A DNA stretch of 64,000 nt from Hydractinia symbiolongicarpus. Taxonomy: Eukaryota > Cnidaria > Hydrozoa > Anthoathecata > Hydractiniidae. Position 1 is the stretch's first letter; every line of letters starts with the position of its first letter. The notes under the pieces were generated by a model. It saw nothing but the letters and a program-made list of their open reading frames with translations, ran no database searches and was not told the DNA's origin. The DNA is taken from positions 27,899,650 to 27,963,649 of the forward strand of contig NC_079887.1 in assembly GCF_029227915.1 (NCBI RefSeq), written 5' to 3'. Positions 24,301-37,165 of this stretch are shown one piece after another. A program made the translations under genes and the position numbers.

Positions 24301-26223
24301 AGACGCTGAATAAAAGAAGTTTAATCGCCGGCAAACGAAAACCCGCGATTTCCCGTAAATCCCGCGCTTGGCCCGTATAGTCAAAAGTATACAAAGAAAG
24401 TACCCAGGGAGTAAACTCATTTCCCGAACGATTTTTTATATTATTTTTTTACCACTAAACGCATGAGACTTGTAGTTTTCAAAAATATTTTCATATTTGA
24501 TGGGACGCTGAATAAAAGAAGTTTAATCGCCGGCAAACGAAAACCCGTGATTTCCCGTAAATCCCGGCTTGGCCCGTATAGTCAAAAGTATACAAAGAAA
24601 GTACCCAGGGAGTAAACTCATTTCCCGAACGATTTTTTAAATTATTTTTTCACCACTAAAACGCATGACACTTGTAGTTTTCAAAAATGTTTTCATTTTT
24701 GATGAGACGCTGAATAAAAGCAGTTTATTCCCCGGCAAACGAAAACCTGCGATTTCCCTAAATCCCGGACTCGGCCCGTATAGTCAAAAGTATACAAAGA
24801 AAGTACCCAGGGAGTAAACTCATTTCCAGAACGATTTTTTAAATTATATTTTCACCACTAAAACGCATGAGACTTGTAGTTTTTAAAAGTGTTTTCATTT
24901 TTGATGAGACGCTGAATAAAATAAGTTTAATCGCCGGCAAACGAAAACCCGCGATTTCCCGTAAATCCCGGACTCGGCCCGTATAGTCAAAAGTATACAA
25001 AGAAAGTACCCAGGGATTAAACTCATTTCCAGAACGATTTTTTAAATTATTTTTTCACCACTACAACGCATAAGACTTGTAGTTTTTAAAAATGATTTCA
25101 TTTTTGATGAGACGCTGAATAAAAGAAGTTTAATCGCCGGCAAACGAAAACCCGCGATTTCCCGTAAATCCCGCGCTTGGCCCGTATAGTCAAAAGTATA
25201 CAAAGAAAGTACCCAGGGAGTAAACTCATTTCCCGAACGATTTTTTATATTATTTTTTTACCACTAAACGCATGGGACTTGTAGTTTTCAAAAATGTTTT
25301 CATTTTTGATGAGACGCTGAATAAAAGCAGTTTAATCGCCGGCAAACGAAAACCTGCGATTTCCCTAAATCCCGGACTCGGCCCGTATAGTCAAAAGTAT
25401 ACAAAGAAAGTACCCAGGGAAAAAACTCATTTCCAGAACGATTTTTTAAATTATATTTTCACCACTAAAACGCATAAGACTTGTAGTTTTTAAAAATGAT
25501 TTCATTTTTGATGAGACGCTGAATAAAAGAAGTTTAATCGCCGGCAAACGAAAACCCGCGATTTCCCGTAAATCCCGGACTCGGCCCATATAGTCAAAAG
25601 TATACAAAGAAAGTACCCAGGGAGTAAACTCATTTCCCGAACGATTTTTTAAATTATTTTTTCACCACTAAAACGCATGAGACTTGTAGTTTTCAAAAAT
25701 GTTTTCATTTTTGATGAGACGCTGAATAAAAGCAGTTTAATCGCCGGCAAACGAAAACCTGCGATTTCCCTAAATCCCGGACTCGGCCCGTATAGTCAAA
25801 AGTATACAAAGAAAGTACCCAGGGAAAAAACTCATTTCCAGAACGATTTTTTAAATTATATTTTCACCACTAAAACGCATGAGACTTGTAGTTTTTAAAA
25901 ATGTTTTCATTTTTGATGAGACGCTGAAAAAAAGAAGTTTAATCGCCAGCAAACGAAAACCCGCGATTTCCCGTAAATCCCGGCTTGGCCCGTATAGTCA
26001 AAAGTATACAAAGAAAGTACCCAGGGCGTAAACTCATTTCCCGAACGATTTTTTAAATTATTATTTCACCACTAAAACGCATGAGACTTGTAGTTTTCAA
26101 AAATGTTTTCATTTTTGATGAGACGCTGAATAAAAGCAGTTTAATCGCCGGCAAACGAAAACCTGCGATTTCCCTAAATCCCGGACTCGGCCCGTATAGT
26201 CAAAAGTATACAAAGAAAGTACC
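15374..26223 (+). repeat. Large segmental duplication, copy 2 (10.85 kb)
   Basis: Counterpart of 3833-14682 at an offset of 11,541 bp (57 monomers). I saw no difference at any of the diagnostic sites compared across its length. The left junction is in the TTTTCATTTTTAATGAG box at 15374. The right end is at 26223, followed by CCAAGGGAG where copy 1 has CCCAGGGAA. Nested units are inherited, including the 9-mer pair. Confidence 0.92.
18648..22295 (+). repeat. 9-mer tandem pair (2 x 1,824 bp) inside the second large copy
   Basis: Equivalent of 7107-10754 shifted by 11,541 bp, with the boundary between units at about 20471/20472. The patch difference between the two 9-mers (near 18972 and 20796) is also inherited. 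The 9-mer duplication and its patch therefore predate the large duplication. Confidence 0.85.
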
Positions 26224-28923
26224 AAGGGAGTAAACTCATTTCCAGAACGATTTTTTAAATTATTTTTTCACCACTAAAACGCATAAGACTTGTAGTTTTT
26301 AAAAATGTTTTCATTTTTGATGAGACGCTGAATAAAAGAAGTTTAATCGCCGGCAAACAAAAACCCGCGATTTCCCGTAAATCCCGCGCTTGGCCCGTAT
26401 AGTCAAAAGTATACAAAGAAAGTACCCAGGGAGTAAACTCATTTCCCGAACGATTTTTTATATTATTTTTTTACCACTAAACGCATGAGACTTGTAGTTT
26501 TCAAAAATATTTTCATATTTGATGGGACGCTGAATAAAAGAAGTTTAATCGCCGGCAAACGAAAATCCGCGATTTCCCGTAAATCCCGGACTCGGCCCGT
26601 ATAGTCAAAAGTATACAAAGAAAGTACCCAGGGAGTAAACTCATTTCCCGAACGATTTTTTAAATTATTTTTTCACCACTAAAACGCATGAGACTTGTAG
26701 TTTTCAAAAATGTTTTCATTTTTGATGAGACGCTAAATAAAAGAAGTTTAATCGCCGGCAAACGAAAACCCGCGATTTCCTGTAAATCCCGCGCTTGGCC
26801 CGTATAGTCAAAAGTATACAAAGAAAGTACCCAGGGAGTAAACTCATTTCCCGAACGATTTTTTATATTATTTTTTTACCACTAAACGCATGAGACTTGT
26901 AGTTTTCAAAAATGTTTTCATTTTTGATGAGACGCTGAATAAAAGCAGTTTATTCGCCGGCAAACGAAAACCTGCGATTTCCCTAAATCCCGGACTCGGC
27001 CCGTATAGTCAAAAGTATACAAAGAAAGTACCCAGGGAGTAAACTCATTTCCAGAACGATTTTTTAAATTATATTTTCACCACTAAAACGCATGAGACTT
27101 GTAGTTTTTAAAAATGTTTTCATTTTTGATGAGACGCTGAATAAAAGAAGTTTAATCGCCGGCAAACGAAAACCCGCGATTTCCCGTAAATCCCGCACTC
27201 GGCCCGTATAGTCAAAAGTATACAAAGAAAGTACCCAGGGATTAAACTCATTTCCAGAACGATTTTTTAAATTATTTTTTCACCACTACAACGCATAAGA
27301 CTTGTAGTTTTTAAAAATGATTTCATTTTTGATGAGACGCTGAATAAAAGAAGTTTAATCGCCGGCAAACGAAAAACCGCGATTTCCCGTAAATCCCGCG
27401 CTTGGCCCGTATAGTCAAAAGTATACAAAGAAAGTACCCAGGGAGTAAACTCATTTCCCGAACGATTTTTTATATTATTTTTTTACCACTAAACGCATGG
27501 GACTTGTAGTTTTCAAAAATATTTTCATATTTGATGGGACGCTGAATAAAAGAAGTTTAATCGCCGGCAAACGAAAATCCGCGATTTCCCGTAAATCCCG
27601 GACTCGGCCCATATAGTCAAAAGTATACAAAGAAAGTACCCAGGGAGTACACTCATTTCCCGAACGATTTTTTAAATTATTTTTTCACCACTAAAACGCA
27701 TGAGACTTGTAGTTTTCAAAAATGTTTTCATTTTTGATGAGACGCTGAATAAAAGCAGTTTAATCGCCGGCAAACGAAAACCTGCGATTTCCCTAAATCC
27801 CGGACTCGGCCCGTATAGTCAAAAGTATACAAAGAAAGTACCCAGGGAAAAAACTCATTTCCAGAACGATTTTTTAAATTATATTTTCACCACTAAAACG
27901 CAGGAGACTTGTAGTTTTTAAAAATGTTTTCATTTTTGATGAGACGCTGAAAAAAAGAAGTTTAATCGCCAGCAAACGAAAACCCGCGATTTCCCGTAAA
28001 TCCCGGCTTGGCCCGTATAGTCAAAAGTATACAAAGAAAGTACCCAGGGAGTAAACTCATTTCCCGAACGATTTTTTAAATTATTATTTCACCACTAAAA
28101 CGCATGAGACTTGTAGTTTTCAAAAATGTTTTCATTTTTGATGAGACGCTGAATAAAAGCAGTTTAATCGCCGGCAAACGAAAACCTGCGATTTCCCTAA
28201 ATCCCAGACTCGGCCCGTATAGTCAAAAGTATACAAATAAAGTACCAAGGGAGTAAACTCATTTCCAGAACGATTTTTTAAATTATTTTTTCACCACTAA
28301 AACGCATAAGACTTGTAGTTTTTAAAAATGTTTTCATTTTTGATGAGACGCTGAATAAAAGAAGTTTAATCGCCGGCAAACAAAAACCCGCGATTTCCCG
28401 TAAATCCCGCGCTTGGCCCGTATAGTCAAAAGTATACAAAGAAAGTACCCAGGGAGTAAACTCATTTCCCGAACGATTTTTTATATTATTTTTTTACCAC
28501 TAAACGCATGAGACTTGTAGTTTTCAAAAATATTTTCATATTTGATGGGACGCTAAATAAAAGAAGTTTAATCGCCGGCAAACGAAAATCCGCGATTTCC
28601 CGTAAATCCCGGACTCGGCCCGTACAGTTAAAAGTATACAAAGAAAGTACCCAGGGAGTAAACTCATTTCCCGAACGATTTTTTAAATTATTTTTTCACC
28701 ACTAAAACGCATGAGACTTGTAGTTTTCAAAAATGTTTTCATTTTTGATGAGACGCTGAATAAAAGAAGTTTAATCGCCGGCAAACGAAAACCCGCGATT
28801 TCCCGTAAATCCCGCGCTTGGCCCGTATAGTCAAAAGTATACAAAGAAAGTACCCAGGGAGTAAACTCATTTCCCGAACGATATTTTATATTATTTTTTT
28901 ACCACTAAACGCATGAGACTTGT
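25540..28923 (+). repeat. 10-mer higher-order duplication, 2,023-bp offset
   Basis: About 25540-26900 recurs at about 27563-28923. GGCCCATATAG at 25585 and 27608 and ACCAAGGGAG at 26221 and 28244 give the offset. Differences include CGCATGAGAC against CGCAGGAGAC (27899) and GGACTCGG against AGACTCGG (28206). The first copy overlaps the right end of the second large duplicate. Confidence 0.82.
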
Positions 28924-29110
28924 AGTTTTCAAAAATATTTTCATATTTGATGGGACGCTGAATAAAAGAAGTTTAATCGCCGGCAAACGAAAATCTGCGA
29001 TTTCCCGTAAATCCCGGACTCGGCCCGTAAAGTCAAAAGTATACAAAGAAAGTACCCAGGGAGTAAACTCATTTCCCGAACGATTTTTTAAATTATTTTT
29101 TCACCACTAA
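28508..29110 (+). repeat. C1/C2-type dimer run, 405-bp offset
   Basis: The segments starting at 28508 and 28913 are nearly the same and 405 bp (two monomers) apart. Both carry the CAAAAATATTTTCATATTTG box with GATGGGACGCT, followed by a CGAAAATC monomer. They differ at single bases, for example CCCGTACAG (28621) and CCCGTAAAG (29026). Two monomers are about 405 bp, so the sum of a 202- and a 203-bp form fits. Confidence 0.75.
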
Positions 29111-30614
29111 AACGCATGAGACTTGTAGTTTTCAAAAATGTTTTCATTTTTGATGAGACGCTGAATAAAAGCAGTTTAATCGCCGGCAAACGAAAACCTG
29201 CGATTTCCCTAAATCCCGGACTCGGCCCGTATAGTCAAAAGTATACAAAGAAAGTACCAAGGGAGTAAACTCATTTCCAGAACGATTTTTTAAATTATAT
29301 TTTCACCACTAAAACGCATGAGACTTGTAGTTTTTAAAAATGTTTTCATTTTTGATGAGACGCTGAATAAAAGAAGTTTAATCGCCGGCAAACGAAAACC
29401 CGCGATTTCCCGTAAATCCCGGCTTGGCCCGTATAGTCAAAGGTATACAAAGAAAGTTCCCAGGGAGTAAACTCATTTCCCGAACGATTTTTTAAATTAT
29501 TTTTTCACCACTAAAACGCATGAGACTTGTAGTTTTCAAAAATGTTTACTTTTTTGATGAGACGCTGAATAAAAGCAGTTTAATCGCCGGCAAACGAAAA
29601 CCTGCGATTTCCCTAAATCCCGGACTCGGCCCGTATAGTCAAAAGTATACAAAGAAAGTACCCAGGGAGTAAACTCATTTCCAGAACGATTTTTTAAATT
29701 ATTTTTTTACCACTAAACGTATGAGACTTGTAGTTTTCAAAAATATTTTCATATTTGATGGGACGCTGAATAAAAGAAGTTTAATCGCCGGCAAACGAAA
29801 ATCCGCGATTTCCCGTAAATCCCGGACTCGGGCCGTATAGTCAAAAGTATACAAAGAAATTACCCAGGGAGTAAACTCATTTCCCGAACGATTTTTTAAA
29901 TTATTTTTTCACCACTAAAACGCATGAGACTTGTAGTTTTCAAAAATGTTTTCATTTTTGATGAGACGCTGAATAAAAGCAGTTTAATCGCCGGCAAACG
30001 AAAACCTGCGATTTCCCTAAATCCCGGACTCGGCCCGTATAGTCAAAAGTATACAAAGAAAGTACCCAGGGAGTAAACTCATTTCCAGAACGATTTTTTA
30101 AATTATATTTTCACCACTAAAACGCATGAGACTTGTAGTTTTTAAAAATGTTTTCATTTTTGATGAGACGCTGAATAAAAGAAGTTTAATCGCCGGCAAA
30201 CGAAAACCCGCGATTTCCCGTAAATCCCGGCTTGGCCCGTATAGTCAAAAGTATACAAAGAAAGTACCCAGGGAGTAAACTCATTTCCCGAACGATTTTT
30301 TAAATTATTTTTTCACCACTAAAACGCATGAGACTTGTAGTTTTCAAAAATGTTTTTATTTTTGATGAGACGCTGAATAAAAGCAGTTTAACCGCCGGCA
30401 AACGAAAACCTGCGATTTCCCTAAATCCCGGACTCGGCCCGTATAGTCAAAAGTATACAAAGTAAGTACCCAGGGAGTAAACTCATTTCCCGAACGATTT
30501 TTTAAATTATTATTTCACCACTAAAACGCATGAGACTTGTAGTTTTCAAGAATGTTTTCATTTTTGATGAGACGCTGAATAAAAGCAGTTTAATCGTCGG
30601 CAAAAGAAAACCCG
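28924..30614 (+). repeat. A/B/C mixed satellite without a clear large unit
   Basis: Monomers alternate between CCCTAAATCCC (family A) and CCCGTAAATCCC types, with one C-type pair near 29740. Several private variants occur, such as ATGTTTACTTTTTTG near 29545, GGCAAAAGAAAACC near 30600 and TTAACCGCC near 30388. No local duplication longer than two monomers stood out by eye. Confidence 0.7.
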
Positions 30615-32440
30615 CGATTTCCCGTAAATCCCGGGCTTGGCACGTATAGTCGAATGTATACAAAGAAAGTACCCTGAGAGTAAACTCATTTCCAGAACGA
30701 TTTTTTAAATTATTTTTTCACCACTAAAACGCATGAGACTTGTAGTTTTCAAAAATATTTTCATATTTGATTGGACGCTGAATAAAAGAAGTTTAATTGC
30801 CGGCAAACAAAAATCCGCGATTTTCCGTAAATCCCGGCTTGGCCCGTATAGTCAAAAGTATACAAAGAAAGTACCCAGGGAGTAAACTCATTTCCCGAAC
30901 GATTTTTTAAATTATTTTTTCACCACTAAAACGCAGGAGACTTGTAGTTGTCAAAAATGTTTTCATTTTTGATGAGACGCTGAATAAAAGCAGTTTAATC
31001 GCCGGCAAACGAAAACCTGCGATTTCCCTAAATCCCGGACTCGGCCCGTATAGTCGAATGTATACAAACAAAGTACCCTGAGAGTAAACTCATTTCCCGA
31101 ACGATTTTTTAAATTATTTTTTCACCACTAAAACGCATGAGACTTGTAGTTTTCAAAAATGTTTTCATTTTTGATGAGACGCTGAATAAAAGCAGTTTAA
31201 TCGCCGGCAAACGAAAACCTGCGATTTCCCGTAAATCCCGGGCTTGGCACGTATAGTCGAATGTATACAAAGAAAGTACCCTGAGAGTAAACTCATTTCC
31301 AGAACGATTTTTTAAATTATTTTTTCACCACTAAAACGCATGAGACTTGTAGTTTTCAAAAATATTTTCATATTTGATTGGACGCTGAATAAAAGAAGTT
31401 TAATTGCCGGCAAACAAAAATCCGCGATTTTCCGTAAATCCCGGCTTGGCCCGTATAGTCAAAAGTATACAAAGAAAGTACCCAGGGAGTAAACTCATTT
31501 CCCGAACGATTTTTTAAATTATTTTTTCACCACTAAAACGCAGGAGACTTGTAGTTGTCAAAAATGTTTTCATTTTTGATGAGACGCTGAATAAAAGCAG
31601 TTTAATCGCCGGCAAACGAAAACCTGCGATTTCCCTAAATCCCGGACTCGGCCCGTATAGTCGAATGTATACAAACAAAGTACCCTGAGAGTAAACTCAT
31701 TTCCCGAACGATTTTTTAAATTATTTTTTCACCACTAAAACGCATGAGACTTGTAGTTTTCAAAAATGTTTTCATTTTTGATGAGACGCTGAATAAAAGC
31801 AGTTTAATCGCCGGCAAACGAAAACCTGCGATTTCCCGTAAATCCCGGGCTTGGCACGTATAGTCGAATGTATACAAAGAAAGTACCCTGAGAGTAAACT
31901 CATTTCCAGAACGATTTTTTAAATTATTTTTTCACCACTAAAACGCATGAGACTTGTAGTTTTCAAAAATATTTTCATATTTGATGGGACGCTGAATAAA
32001 AGAAGTTTAATTGCCGGCAAACAAAAATCCGCGATTTTCCGTAAATCCCGGCTTGGCCCGTATAGTCAAAAGTATACAAAGAAAGTACCCAGGGAGTAAA
32101 CTCATTTCCGGAACGATTTTTTAAATTATTTTTTCACCAGTAAAACGCAGGAGACTTGTAGTTGTCAAAAATGTTTTCATTTTTGATGAGACGCTGAATA
32201 AAAGCAGTTTAATCGCCGGCAAACGAAAACCTGCGATTTCCCTAAATCCCGGACTCGGCCCGTATAGTCGAATGTATACAAACAAAGTACCCTGAGAGTA
32301 AACTCATTTCCCGAACGATTTTTTAAATTATTTTTTCACCACTAAAACGCATGAGACTTGTAGTTTTCAAAAATGTTTTCATTTTTGATGAGACGCTGAA
32401 TAAAAGCAGTTTAATCGCCGGCAAACGAAAACCTGCGATT
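30615..32440 (+). repeat. 3-mer higher-order repeat, 607-bp unit, three copies
   Basis: CAGGAGACTTGTAGTTGTC begins at 30934, 31541 and 32148, exactly 607 bp apart. GGCTTGGCACG occurs at 30634, 31241 and 31848. Each unit also has TTAATTGCCGGCAAACAAAA and ACAAACAAAGTACCCTGAGAG. The third copy has private changes (GATGGGACG where the first two have GATTGGACG, and TTTCCGGAACG). A related GTTGTC monomer lies near 46983. This is the clearest short, young amplification in the right half. Confidence 0.9.
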
Positions 32441-33390
32441 TCCCTAAATCCCGGACTCGGCCCGTATAGTCAAAAGTATACAAAGAAAGTACACAGGGAG
32501 AAAACTCATTTCCAGAACGATTTTTTAAATTATTTTTTCACCACTAAAACGCATAAGACTTGTAGTTTTCAAAAATGTTTTCATTTTTAATGAGACGCTG
32601 AATAAAAGAAGTTTAATCGCCGGCAAACAAAAACCCGCGATTTCCCGTAAATCCCGGCTTGGCCCGTATAGTCAAAAGTATACAAAGAAAGTACCCAGGG
32701 AGTAAACTCATTTCCCGAACGATTTTTTAAATTATTTTTTCACCACTAAAACGCATGAGACTTGTAGTTTTCAAAAATGTTTTCATTTTTGATGAGACGC
32801 TGAATAAAAGCAGTTTAATCGCCGGCAAACGAAAACCTGCGATTTCCCTAAATCCCGGACTCGGCCCGTATAGTCAAAAGTATACAAAGAAAGTACCCAG
32901 GTAGTAAACTCATTTCCAGAACGATTTTTTAAATTATTTTTTCACCACTAAAACGCATAAGACTTGTAGTTTTTAAAAGTGTTTTCTCTTTTGATGAGAC
33001 GCTGAATAAAAGAAGTTTAATCGCCGGCAAACGAAAACCCGCGATTTCCCGTAAATCCCGGGCTTGGCCCGTATAGTCAAAAGTATACAAAGAAAGTACC
33101 CAGGGAGTAAACTCATTTCCCGAACGATTTTTTATATTATTTTTTTACCACTAAACGCATGAGACTTGTAGTTTTCAAAAATATTTTCATATTTGATGGG
33201 ACGCTGAATAAAAGAAGTTTAATTGCCGGCAAACGAAAATCCGCGATTTCCCGTAAATCCCAGACTCGGCCCGTATAGTCAAAAGTATACAAAGAAAGTA
33301 CCCAGGGAGTAAACTCATTTCGAGAACGATTTTTTAAATTATTTTTTCACCACTAAAACGCATAAGACTTGTAGTTTTTAAAAATGTTTT
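32441..33390 (+). repeat. A/B and C1/C2 satellite between two higher-order blocks
   Basis: An A monomer with CACAGGGAGAAAACTC (near 32493) is followed by a B copy with CAAACAAAAACCC, further A/B copies, and a C1-C2 pair (GTTTTCTCTTTTG near 32985, then ATTTGATGGGACG near 33194). Only satellite is present. Confidence 0.75.
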
Positions 33391-36300
33391 CATTTTTGAT
33401 GAGACGCTGAATAAAAGAAGTTTAATCGCCGGCAAACGAAAACCCGCGATTTCCCGTAAATCCCGGCTTGGCCCGTATAGTCAAAAGTATACAAAGAAAG
33501 TACCCAGGGAGTAAACTCATTTCCCGAACGATTTTTTAAATTATTTTTTCACCACTAAAACGCACGAGACTTGTAGTTTTCAAAAATGTTTTCATTTTTA
33601 ATGAGACGCTGAATAAAAGCAGTTTAATCGCCGGCAAACGAAAACCTGCGATTTCCCTAAATCCCGGACTCGGCCCGTATAGTCAAAAGTATACAAAGAA
33701 AGTACCCAGGTAGTAAACTCATTTCCAGAACGATTTTTTAAATTATTTTTTCACCACTAAAACGCATAAGACTTGTAGTTTTTAAAAATGTTTTCACTTT
33801 TGATGAGACGCTGAATAAAAGAAGTTTAATCACCGGCAAACAAAAACCCGCGATTTCCCGTAAATCCCGAGCTTGGCCCGTATAGTCAAAAGTATACAAA
33901 GAAAGTACCCACGGAGTAAACTCATTTCCCGAACGATTTTTTATATTATTTTTTTACCACTAAACGCATGAGACTTGTAGTTTTCAAAAATATTTTCATA
34001 TTTGATGGGACGCTGAATAAAAGAAGTTTAATTGCCGGCAAACGAAAATCCGCGATTTCCCGTAAATCCCGGACTCGGCCCGTATAGTCAAAAGTATACA
34101 AAGAAAGTACCCAGGGAGTAAACTCATTTGCCGAACGATTTTTTAAATTATTTTTTCACCACTAAAACGCATGAGACTTGTAGTTTTCAAAAATGTTTTC
34201 ATTTTTGATGAGACGCTTAATAAAAGAGGTTTAATCGCCGGCAAACGAAATCCCGCGTTTTCCCGTAAATCCGGGGCTTGGCCCGTATAGTCGAATGTAT
34301 ACAAAGAAAGTACCGAGGGAGTAAACTCATTTCCTGAACGATTTTTTAAATTTTTTTTTCACCACTAAAACGCATGAGACTTGTAGTTTTCAAAAGTGTT
34401 TTCATTTTTGATGAGACGCTGAATAAAAGAAGTTTAATTGCCGGCAAAGGAAAATCCGCGATTTCCCGTTAATCCCGGACTCGGCCCGTATAGTCAAAAG
34501 TATACAAAGAAAGTACCCAGGGAGTAAACTCATTTCCAGAACGATTTTTTAAGTTATTTTTTCACCACTAAAACGCATAAGACTTGTAGTTTTTAAAAAT
34601 GTTTTTATTTTTGATGAGACGCTGAATAAAAGAAGTTTAATCGCCGACAAACGAAAACCCGCGATTTCCCGTAAATCCCGGCTTGGCCCGTATAGTCAGA
34701 AGTATACAAAGGAAGTACCCAGGGAGTAAACTCATTTCCCGAACGATTTTTTAAATTAGTTTTTCACCACTAAAACGCATGAGACTTGTAGTTTTCAAAA
34801 ATGTTTTCATTTTTGATGAGACGCTGAATAAAAGCAGTTTAATCGCCGGCAAACGAAAACCTGCGATTTCCCTAAATCCCGGACTCGGCCCGTATAGTCA
34901 AAAGTATACAAAGAAAGTACCCAGGGAGTAAACTCATTTCCCGAACGATTTTTTATATTATTTTTTTACCACTAAACGCATGAGACTTGTAGTTTTCAAA
35001 AATATTTTCATATTTGATGGGACGCTGAATAAAAGAAGTTTAATTGCCGGCAAACGAAAATCCGCGATTTCCCGTAAATCCCGGACTCGGCCCGTATAGT
35101 CAAAAGTATACAAAGAAAGTACCCAGGGAGTAAACTCATTTCCCGAACGATTTTTTAAATTATTTTTTCACCACTAAAACGCATGAGACTTGTAGTTTTC
35201 AAAAATGTTTTCATTTTTAATGAGACGCTTAATAAAAGTATACAAAGAAAGTACCCAGGGAGTAAACTCATTTCCCGAACGATTTTTTATATTATTTTTT
35301 TACCACTAAACGCATGAGACTTGTAGTTTTCAAAAATATTTTCATATTTGATGGGACGCTGAATAAAAGAAGTTTAATTGCCGGCAAACGAAAATCCGCG
35401 ATTTCCCGTAAATCCCGGACTCGGCCCGTATAGTCAAAAGTATACAAAGAAAGTACCCAGGGAGTAAACTCATTTCCCGAACGATTTTTTAAATTATTTT
35501 TTCACCACTAAAACGCATGAGACTTGTAGTTTTCAAAAATGTTTTCATTTTTGATGAGACGCTTAATAAAAGAGGTTTAATCGCCGGCAAACGAAATCCC
35601 GCGTTTTCCCGTAAATCCGGGGCTTGGCCCGTATAGTCGAATGTATACAAAGAAAGTACCGAGGGAGTAAACTCATTTCCCGAACGATTTTTTAAATTTT
35701 TTTTTCACCACTAAAACGCATGAGACTTGTAGTTTGCAAAAGTGTTTTCATTTTTGATGAGACGCTGAATAAAAGAAGTTTAATTGCCGGCAAAGGAAAA
35801 TCCGCGATTTCCCGTTAATCCCGGACTCGGCCCGTATAGTCAAAAGTATACAAAGAAAGTACCCAGGGAGTAAACTCATTTCCAGAACGATTTTTTAAGT
35901 TATTTTTTCACCACTAAAACGCATAAGACTTGTAGGTTTTAAAAATGTTTTTATTTTTGATGAGACGCTGAATAAAAGAAGTTTAATCGCCGACAAACGA
36001 AAACCCGCGATTTCCCGTAAATCCCGGCTTGGCCCGTATAGTCAGAAGTATACAAAGAAAGTACCCAGGGAGTAAACTCATTTCCCGAACGATTTTTTAA
36101 ATTATTTTTTCACCACTAAAACGCATGAGACTTGTAGTTTTCAAAAATGTTTTCATTTTTGATGAGACGCTGAATAAAAGCAGTTTAATCGCCGGCAAAC
36201 GAAAACCTGCGATTTCCCTAAATCCCGGACTCGGCCCGTATAGTCAAAAGTATACAAAGAAAGTACCCAGGTAGTAAACTCATTTCCAGAACGATTTTTT

Positions 36301-37165
36301 AAATTATTTGTTCACCACTAAAACGCAAGAGACTTGTAGTTTTCAAAAATGTTTTCATTTTTGATGAGACGCTGAATAAAAGCAGTTTAATCGCCGGCAA
36401 ACGAAAACCTGCGATTTCCCTAAATCCCGGACTCGGCCCGTATAGTCAGAAGTATACAAAGAAAGTACCCAGGTAGTAAACTCATTTCCAGAAGGATTTT
36501 TTAAATTATTTTTTCACCACTAAAACGCATAAGCCTTGTAGTTTTCAAAAATATTTTCATATTTGATGGGACGCTGAATAAAAGAAGTTTAATTGCCGGC
36601 AAACGAAAATCCGCGATTTCCCGTAAAACCCGGACTCGGCCCGTATAGTCAAAAGTATACAAAGAAAGTACCCAGGGAGTAAACTCATTTTCCGAACGAT
36701 TTTTTAAATTATTTTTTCACCACTAAAACGCATGAGACTTGTAGTTTTCAAAAATGTTTTCATTTTTGATGAGACGCTTAATAAAAGAGGTTTAATTGCC
36801 GGCAAACGAAATCCCGCGTTTTCCCGTAAATCCGGGGCTTGGCCCGTATAGTCGAATGTATACAAAGAAAGTACCGAGGGAGTAAACTCATTTCCCGAAC
36901 GATTTTTTAAATTTTTTTTTCACCACTAAAACGCATGAGGCTTGTAGTTTTCACAAGTGTTTTCATTTTTGATGAGACGCTGAATAAAAGAAGTTTAATC
37001 GCCGGCAAACGAAAACCCGCGATTTCCCGTAAATCCCGGGCTTGGCCCGTATAGTCAAAAGTATACAAAGAAAGTACCCAGGGAGTAAACTCATTTCCCG
37101 AACGATTTTTTATATTATTTTTTTACCACTAAACGCATGAGACTTGTAGTTTTCAAAAATATTTT
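33391..37165 (+). repeat. 3,775-bp higher-order unit, copy 1
   Basis: TACCCACGGAG at 33906 and 37681, TAGTTTGC with its diagnostic G at 35736 and 39511, and the truncated monomers at 35224 and 38999 all give an offset of 3,775 bp. That equals 19 monomers minus the 71-bp deletion. Differences from copy 2 are few in the parts read; AAATGAAG near 37190 against AAAAGAAG near 33415 is one. The left limit is 33391, in the CATTTTTGATGAG box. Confidence 0.92.
35224..35354 (+). repeat. Truncated satellite monomer (131 bp, 71 bp deleted)
   Basis: From GACGCT to the next GACGCT is only 131 bp. The sequence passes directly from CTTAATAAAAG to TATACAAAG. The missing 71 bp lie between two AAAAG motifs, one after AAT and one before TATAC, so the loss is a deletion between 5-bp direct repeats. 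The remaining 3' part is C1-type (TTTTTATATTATTTTTTT, ACCACTAAACG). Confidence 0.92.

Noticed and set aside
35224-35354. Short monomer as a possible insertion footprint of a transposon
   Set aside because: There is no inserted DNA or target-site duplication. The join is a simple deletion between two AAAAG motifs.
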